The notes beneath the pieces are model-generated. The model was given only the letters and a program-made list of their open reading frames with translations. It had not been told where the DNA came from and did no database searches. Source: Roseburia sp. 499 (lineage in GTDB: Bacteria > Bacillota > Clostridia > Lachnospirales > Lachnospiraceae). From it: a DNA stretch of 64,000 nt. Where the stretch lies: the NCBI RefSeq assembly GCF_001940225.2, contig NZ_CP135164.1:1240001-1304000 (forward strand), given 5' to 3'. The position numbers were made by a program, and so were the translations under genes. Every line of letters begins with the position of its first letter. Position 1 is the stretch's first letter. This document shows positions 58,675 to 64,000 of this stretch, one piece after another.

Positions 58675-59547
58675 ATGAGAATGTATCGAGAACATGATTA
58701 TTGTAAAGAAGAGAAAGAACCGCCTAGATTGTATAAGATTGGTATGTTTGCGGCAATGAATCATGTAACGATCAAGACCTTGCGGTATTATGACGAGCAA
58801 GGTCTTTTGAAACCGACGTATGTAGATGAGATAAATGGATATCGTTATTATCTTGCCAGTCAGATTGCAGATCTGCATCAGATTCTTGCCTTGAAAAATA
58901 TGGGATTTTCCCTAGATGATATCAGAGCGATTCTGAAGGGAAAATCAGAAAAAGAATTGCTTATGGCAAAGAAACAGGAAATTTTAAAGGAACTGGCAGA
59001 ACTTACGACAAAATTGGCACAGGTGGAAAGTTACTTGGCGGAAGAAAATTTGGACTTGTCAGCACCGGTATTGATTAAGCGTATACCGGAAGTGATTGTG
59101 TCAACTATGGAAGAAAGAATAGATACTTATGATGCCTTGTTTGAGGTGATGCCAAAGATGGGGGCAGAGATGGAGCGACTTGGGTGTGTATGTGCGGAGC
59201 CGGATTATTGTTTTACGCATTATTTAGAGGAAGGTTATAAGGAAGAACAGATACTGATTGAAGTTTGTGAAGCAGTTACGGAGGTAAAGGAAGACTCAGA
59301 ATTAGTTCGGTTTAAAGTGTTTCCGGAGATAAAAGAAGCGGCATGTATTTTCCATAAAGGGTCTTATGATACATTTCCAAAATCTTATGGGATTTTATTG
59401 AAATTTATCGAAGAAAATGGATATGAAATCTGTGGAAATATCAGAGAATCCTATATTGACGGTGTGTGGAATAAAGAGTCTGAGGAAGAATGGCTGTCGG
59501 AAATTCAGATACCGGTTTGCAAAAAGGGAGGAAAGGAACATGTCTAA
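58675..59547 (+). CDS. MerR-family regulator, BmrR type
   Basis: A 290-residue regulator. After 20 residues unlike the family, the MerR HTH covers about 22-92 (YKIGMFAAMNHVTIKTLRYY; EINGYRYYLASQIADLHQIL). A dimer coil follows (about 95-140), then a GyrI-like ligand domain (about 142-285, FPEIKEAACIFHKGSYDTFP). No metal-binding Cys cluster. The ATG at 58675 has GGAGGGAGAACGG upstream. Overlaps the UvrA-like gene by 8 bases. Probably activates the operon when a toxic organic compound binds. Confidence 0.91.
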   Translation: MRMYREHDYCKEEKEPPRLYKIGMFAAMNHVTIKTLRYYDEQGLLKPTYVDEINGYRYYLASQIADLHQILALKNMGFSLDDIRAILKGKSEKELLMAKKQEILKELAELTTKLAQVESYLAEENLDLSAPVLIKRIPEVIVSTMEERIDTYDALFEVMPKMGAEMERLGCVCAEPDYCFTHYLEEGYKEEQILIEVCEAVTEVKEDSELVRFKVFPEIKEAACIFHKGSYDTFPKSYGILLKFIEENGYEICGNIRESYIDGVWNKESEEEWLSEIQIPVCKKGGKEHV

Positions 59548-61798
59548 TCAGAGCAGAATTATCATTAAGGGATTACATCAGAATAATCTGAAAAATGTGT
59601 CATTGGAAATCCCTAAAGGGAAGATTGTAGTTTTTACCGGAGTCTCGGGCTCCGGTAAATCCAGTATCGTGTTTGATACTATCGCAGCAGAAAGTCAAAG
59701 GCAGATGAATGAAACGTACACTGCATTTATGCGTGGACGTTTGCCAAAGTATGAGAAACCCAAGGTGGATTCTATTGAAAATTTGTCTCCTTCTGTTGTG
59801 ATTGATCAGACCAGACTTGGAGGAAATGCCCGTTCTACTGTAGGAACAATCAGCGATATGTATGCAGCTTTGCGATTGCTATATTCCAGAATCGGAGAGC
59901 CTTATGTTGGAACGGCATCTTACTTTTCTTTTAATGATCCTAATGGTATGTGTAAAACCTGTTGTGGTATCGGTAAGGTGACAGATGTAGATGTTTCGGT
60001 AGTATTAGATGAGGAGAAGAGTTGGAATACGGGAATGGTGGAGCTTCCTGGTTTTCGTAATGTAGGTAACTGGTATTGGAAACAGTATACGGAAAGTGGT
60101 CTGTTTGATCTGGAGAAGCCGTTAAAAGAGTATACGGAAAAAGAAAGAAATCTTTTGCTTTACGGTGCGTATGAAAAGGACGGAAAGCAGGTAGATAAGC
60201 ATGTGGCCGGTGTATATAATCATTTGACCAGATTACTGATTAAGCGTGATACGTCTAATGCTCATGAGGTGACGAAGGATCGTTTAGAGCGACTAATCAA
60301 GCAACGCGAGTGTCCAGTGTGTCACGGAAAACGCTTAAATCAAAAAGTATTAGACTGTAAAGTTGCAGGATACAATATCCACGAAATGTGTGAGATGGAA
60401 TTTACAAGATTGCGTGAAGTACTTCAGACGATTGATGACCCACGGGCACAGACCATTGTGCAGTCCCTGACAGCAACCTTAGACCGTATGATAGATATAG
60501 GGCTTCCGTATTTGAATATGAACCGGGAGTCTGCATCACTTTCCGGTGGAGAGGCACAGCGTCTTAAATTGGTGCGATATATGGGAAGTGCCCTCACCGG
60601 TATGACTTATATATTTGATGAACCAAGTACGGGGATGCATCCAAGGGATGTGCACCGAATGACCAGACTTCTTAAAAGCTTGCGTGATAAAGGAAATACA
60701 GTACTAGTGGTAGAGCATGACAAAGATGTGATTTCCATTGCAGATGAGGTGGTAGATGTAGGACCTCTTGCAGGGAAAAATGGTGGTCAAATTCTATTTC
60801 AGGGAAGTTATGAGCAGTTGCTTGTATCAGGCACTCTTACTGGAAATGCCATGAAGGAAGAGGTTCCTATTAAGAAAAATCCTCGTGTTCCTGAGGAATT
60901 TTTAACTGTTCAAAATGCCAGCATTCACAATTTGAAGAATGTTTCTGTGGATATTCCATTGCATGTGCTTACAGTTGTAACAGGTGTGGCGGGTTCTGGA
61001 AAAAGCAGTTTGATACGGGATGTATTTGCGAAAGAGTATGAAGAACAGGTGGTACTTGTGGATCAGTCTCCGGTAACAGCAACAGGACGTTCTACACCAG
61101 CTACGTTTCTTGGGTTCTTTGATGAAATACGAAAGATTATGGCAGCAGAAAATGGGGTAAGTCCAGCGCTGTTCTCATTTAATAGTAAGGGAGCATGTCC
61201 GGTTTGTAATGGAAAAGGTGTAGTTGTAACAGAATTGGTATTTATGGATCCGGTAACTACAGTGTGTGAAGCCTGTGAGGGAAAGCGTTATAGTAAGGAA
61301 GCGTTGTCATATTGTTACCGAGGAAAAAATGTAGAAGAGATTCTTCAGATGTCAGCAGAGGAAGGATTGGAATTTTTCAAGGATAACCGGAAAATCAGCA
61401 AGGTATTGAAAGCTATGATAGAAGTAGGAGTACCTTACTTATCATTAGGACAGCCGTTGTCTACCTTGTCAGGAGGAGAACGACAGAGGATAAAGCTTGC
61501 AAAAAATCTTGATAAGAAAGGAAATATCTATGTATTAGATGAGCCTACAACCGGATTGCATGCTTCTGATGTGAAGAATATTATGAAGCTGTTAGATGGT
61601 TTGGTGAAACGTGGAAATACTGTAATTGTGATAGAGCATAATACGGATGTTATGAAGCAGGCAGATTATATCATAGATGTGGGACCGGATGGTGGTACAG
61701 CAGGAGGAGAAATAGTCTTTACAGGTACACCATCGGAAATGATTGAGAAGGCAGATACCATTACTGCAAGATATTTACGAAAAAGCGAAAAAGCGTAA
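59540..61798 (+). CDS. UvrA-like excinuclease subunit, drug-resistance type
   Basis: A 752-residue protein, shorter than housekeeping UvrA (about 940). Two ABC modules: Walker A GVSGSGKSS and GVAGSGKSS, signatures LSGGEAQRLKLV and LSGGERQRIKLA, Walker B YIFDEPSTGMHP and YVLDEPTTGLHA. Zinc-type Cys pairs are CKTCCGIG, CPVCHGKR, CPVCNGKG and CEACEGKR. Class II UvrA (DrrC-like) proteins protect against DNA-binding drugs. The ATG at 59540 has GGAGGAAAGG upstream and overlaps the MerR gene, which supports coregulation. Confidence 0.92.
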   Translation: MSNQSRIIIKGLHQNNLKNVSLEIPKGKIVVFTGVSGSGKSSIVFDTIAAESQRQMNETYTAFMRGRLPKYEKPKVDSIENLSPSVVIDQTRLGGNARSTVGTISDMYAALRLLYSRIGEPYVGTASYFSFNDPNGMCKTCCGIGKVTDVDVSVVLDEEKSWNTGMVELPGFRNVGNWYWKQYTESGLFDLEKPLKEYTEKERNLLLYGAYEKDGKQVDKHVAGVYNHLTRLLIKRDTSNAHEVTKDRLERLIKQRECPVCHGKRLNQKVLDCKVAGYNIHEMCEMEFTRLREVLQTIDDPRAQTIVQSLTATLDRMIDIGLPYLNMNRESASLSGGEAQRLKLVRYMGSALTGMTYIFDEPSTGMHPRDVHRMTRLLKSLRDKGNTVLVVEHDKDVISIADEVVDVGPLAGKNGGQILFQGSYEQLLVSGTLTGNAMKEEVPIKKNPRVPEEFLTVQNASIHNLKNVSVDIPLHVLTVVTGVAGSGKSSLIRDVFAKEYEEQVVLVDQSPVTATGRSTPATFLGFFDEIRKIMAAENGVSPALFSFNSKGACPVCNGKGVVVTELVFMDPVTTVCEACEGKRYSKEALSYCYRGKNVEEILQMSAEEGLEFFKDNRKISKVLKAMIEVGVPYLSLGQPLSTLSGGERQRIKLAKNLDKKGNIYVLDEPTTGLHASDVKNIMKLLDGLVKRGNTVIVIEHNTDVMKQADYIIDVGPDGGTAGGEIVFTGTPSEMIEKADTITARYLRKSEKA

Positions 61799-61809
61799 GA
61801 ATGTAAATC

Positions 61810-61838
61810 TTGTAAAATCTTACCGGCTGGTATATAAT
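61810..61838 (+). promoter_or_regulatory. gltX promoter
   Basis: TTGTAA (61810-61815) and TATAAT (61833-61838) are 17 bases apart, 59 bases before the gltX start. Confidence 0.75.
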
Positions 61839-61896
61839 AGCACATAGCGGTTTACTCCGAAAATAAGTAGAAATAGAAGATAGAAGGAGAAAAGTT

Positions 61897-63363
61897 ATGA
61901 GTAAAGTAAGAACACGGTACGCACCAAGTCCAACCGGAAGAATGCATGTGGGAAATCTGCGTTCTGCTTTGTATGAGTTTTTAATTGCAAAGCATGCAGG
62001 TGGAGATTTCATGCTTCGTATAGAAGATACTGACCAGGAACGTTTTGTAGAAGGAGCTACGGAGATTATTTATCGTACTTTGGAAGAAACAGGATTAAAG
62101 CACGATGAAGGTCCGGATAAGGACGGTGGAGTTGGTCCTTATGTTCAGAGCGAGCGTATGAAGACCGGAATTTACATGAAATATGCCCAAGAACTGGTAG
62201 AAAAGGGTGAGGCATATTACTGTTTTTGTGATAAGGAACGTTTGGAATCCTTGAAGACAGAGGTTATTGAAGGCAAGGAAATCATGATGTATGATAAGCA
62301 TTGTCTGCATCTTTCTAAAGAAGAAGTAGAAGCGAATCTGGCAGAAGGAAAGCCTTTTGTTATTCGTCAGAATATTCCAAATGAAGGAACAACTACCTTC
62401 CATGATGAACTTTACGGAGATATTACAGTAGATAATGCAGAATTAGATGATATGATTTTGATTAAGTCTGATGGATATCCTACCTATAATTTTGCAAATG
62501 TGGTAGACGACCATACCATGAACATTACACATGTAGTAAGAGGAAACGAATATCTGTCTTCTTCTCCAAAATATCAGCGTTTGTATGATGCGTTTGGTTG
62601 GGAGTCCCCGGTTTATATTCATTTGCCATTGATTACGGATGAAAATCATAAAAAACTGTCTAAGAGAAGTGGTCATGCATCTTTTGAAGATTTAATCGAG
62701 CAGGGATTCTTAACTAAGGCAGTAGTAAACTATATTGCATTGTTAGGATGGAGTCCGGAAGATAATCGTGAAATTTTTTCTTTAGATGAATTAATTCAGG
62801 AATTTGATTATCATAGAATCAGCAAGTCTCCGGCAGTATTTGATATTGTAAAATTAAAATGGATGAATGGCGAATATTTAAAGGCTATGGACTTTGATGA
62901 ATTTTATGAGATGGCAGAACCTTATATTAAGAAAACAGTTACTAAGGATTATGATTTGAAAAAAATCGCTCAGATGGTAAAGACCAGAATTGAGATTTTC
63001 CCGGACATTGCAGATCATGTTGACTTCTTTGAAGCAGTACCGGAGTATGATATTTCCATGTATGCTCATAAAAAAATGAAGACTACACCGGAATCTTCCT
63101 TAGAAGTGTTAAAGGAACTGTTGCCACGTTTCGAGGCACAGGAGGATTATTCTAATGATGCACTATATGAGGTACTTTGCAAGTATGTAGAGGAAAAGGG
63201 CTGCAAGAACGGATATGCTATGTGGCCGGTGCGTACCGCAGTTTCCGGAAAACAGATGACACCGGGCGGCGCAACCGAGATTATGGAAGTGCTGGGAAAA
63301 GAAGAATCTGTAGCACGTCTTAAGGTAGCGATTGCTAAGTTAGAAGCAGAGATTCCTGCATAA
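61897..63363 (+). CDS. gltX: Glutamyl-tRNA synthetase
   Basis: A 488-residue class I aminoacyl-tRNA synthetase. The HIGH-type motif is [11 protein letters not shown] (10-20), and KKLSKRSG is the KMSKS loop. [13 protein letters not shown] and [20 protein letters not shown] are typical of the catalytic fold, and the C-terminal 170 residues are the anticodon-binding helical domain. Essential for charging tRNA-Glu (and in many Firmicutes tRNA-Gln). Strong GAAGGAG ribosome site. Seventeen bases before a helicase gene. Confidence 0.96.
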   Translation: MSKVRTRYAPSPTGRMHVGNLRSALYEFLIAKHAGGDFMLRIEDTDQERFVEGATEIIYRTLEETGLKHDEGPDKDGGVGPYVQSERMKTGIYMKYAQELVEKGEAYYCFCDKERLESLKTEVIEGKEIMMYDKHCLHLSKEEVEANLAEGKPFVIRQNIPNEGTTTFHDELYGDITVDNAELDDMILIKSDGYPTYNFANVVDDHTMNITHVVRGNEYLSSSPKYQRLYDAFGWESPVYIHLPLITDENHKKLSKRSGHASFEDLIEQGFLTKAVVNYIALLGWSPEDNREIFSLDELIQEFDYHRISKSPAVFDIVKLKWMNGEYLKAMDFDEFYEMAEPYIKKTVTKDYDLKKIAQMVKTRIEIFPDIADHVDFFEAVPEYDISMYAHKKMKTTPESSLEVLKELLPRFEAQEDYSNDALYEVLCKYVEEKGCKNGYAMWPVRTAVSGKQMTPGGATEIMEVLGKEESVARLKVAIAKLEAEIPA

Positions 63364-63379
63364 GAAGGAAATAGTATAT

Positions 63380-64000
63380 ATGAGTTTTAATTTATCTCAG
63401 ACAGAGGCAATCGGACACGGAACCGGACCAATGCTTGTATTGGCTGGTCCCGGGTCCGGTAAGACCCTTGTTATCACAGAACGAACAAAGAATTTAATTG
63501 TCAATCAGGGCGTAGACCCATCTCGTATTCTTGTTATTACTTTTACCAAGGCAGCAGCAACTGAAATGAAAGAACGTTTTTTTCGATTAATGGGAGGAAA
63601 AAGGTATCCCGTTACTTTTGGTACCTTTCATGCAGTATTCTTTAGTATTTTAAAACATGCTTATGGATTTCGGGCAGATAATATTATAAAGGAAGAACAG
63701 CGTTTTGCACTTATGCGAGAAATTATCACAAGAATGCATTTGGAGTATGAGGATGAAAATGAATTCATCGGAGATATTTTAGGTGAAATCGGTCTGGTAA
63801 AGAATTCCGGTATTCCCTTGGAGCATTATTATTCGAAAAACTGTGGAAAAGAGATTTTTGAACAGATTTATCAAAGTTATGAGGGACAGATGCGTCAGAA
63901 GCGGTTGATTGACTTCGATGATATGTTGGTGTATTGTTATGAGCTTTTTACCCAGCGAAAGGACATTTTAGCTGCGTGGCAGAAGAAATTTCAGTATATT
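63380..64000 (+). CDS. UvrD/PcrA-type ATP-dependent DNA helicase, N-terminal part
   Basis: The first 207 codons of a superfamily 1A helicase that runs off the window. The Q motif is FNLSQTEAI, Walker A is AGPGSGKTLVIT (about 22-33), motif Ia is ITFTKAAATEMKERF, Ib is TFHAVFFSIL, and the Asp-Asp of DFDDMLVY is present. The divergent 'GHGTGP' before Walker A and the short insertions suggest a UvrD/Rep paralog rather than PcrA itself. ATG has GAAGGAAAT upstream. Confidence 0.88.
   Translation, partial: MSFNLSQTEAIGHGTGPMLVLAGPGSGKTLVITERTKNLIVNQGVDPSRILVITFTKAAATEMKERFFRLMGGKRYPVTFGTFHAVFFSILKHAYGFRADNIIKEEQRFALMREIITRMHLEYEDENEFIGDILGEIGLVKNSGIPLEHYYSKNCGKEIFEQIYQSYEGQMRQKRLIDFDDMLVYCYELFTQRKDILAAWQKKFQYI

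Noticed and set aside
58276..58878. A 200-codon minus-strand frame opposite the permease and MerR genes
   Set aside because: It spans two real genes on the other strand and has no upstream signals.
1..64000. CRISPR array, tRNA, rRNA or prophage
   Set aside because: No regularly spaced direct repeats of CRISPR size, no tRNA or rRNA motifs, and no phage structural or integrase genes were seen.

Overview
The window comes from a low-GC, Gram-positive, anaerobic, spore-forming Clostridia, most likely a Lachnospiraceae gut bacterium. Evidence: AT-rich sequence with strong AGGAGG-type ribosome sites and TTGACA/TATAAT promoters, a cotJABC spore-coat operon, a monomeric [FeFe]-hydrogenase, FeoAB, a desulfoferrodoxin-like protein, a VTC/DUF4956/Cthe_2159 trio, and the DUF families typical of that group. 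Species cannot be fixed from sequence alone.

Layout. (1) 1-3.4 kb: the 3' end of prfC, a GntR-controlled ABC exporter and a HisC/CobD-like aminotransferase on the minus strand. (2) 3.5-10.2 kb: a four-gene cassette of unknown function: a giant solenoid protein, an Hsp70/actin-fold protein, a TPR protein and a membrane coiled-coil protein. (3) 10.3-13.3 kb: VTC polyphosphate polymerase, DUF4956 and a Cthe_2159-like lipoprotein behind Pho-box-like direct repeats. (4) 13.3-16.0 kb: a small HTH gene with a structured leader, a nucleotidyltransferase and cotJABC. (5) 16.0-20.0 kb: Fur-box feoAB followed by a hydrogenase with a Rex-like operator. (6) 20.0-28.6 kb: consecutive regulator/transporter cassettes (PadR-DUF2812-NatAB-like, Rieske oxidoreductase, GntR-ABC, TetR-DUF998, MerR). 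(7) 28.6-36.8 kb: lipoprotein hydrolase, XRE-superoxide-reductase-like fusion, Ntn hydrolase, Crp/Fnr, SDR, rarA, TetR and two Hsp20 genes under CIRCE. (8) 37-42.5 kb: a DUF6323/DUF6179-like pair, a complete IS4-like element with a 9-bp target duplication, a LytTR regulator whose presumed kinase is cut off, and an IS1380-like element whose other side cuts the 5' end of a P-loop kinase. (9) 42.5-48.5 kb: small adaptive genes (GNATs, AlkD-like, PhzF, TfoX-C). (10) 49.5-61.8 kb: a resistance-type region with a two-component system, TetR-MFS-ABC, and MerR-ABC-UvrA-like. (11) gltX and the start of a UvrD-type helicase.

The genes are mostly short operons, each behind its own one-component regulator, and many operators can be read directly: seven promoters have inverted repeats or 11-bp direct repeats in or next to the -35/-10 region. 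Best leads for undescribed biology are the 3.5-10.2 kb cassette, the XRE-superoxide-reductase fusion, the GNAT-metallo-beta-lactamase fusion, and the IS1380-associated junction. No rRNA or tRNA gene and no CRISPR array was seen. No gene-free stretch exceeds about 300 bases.
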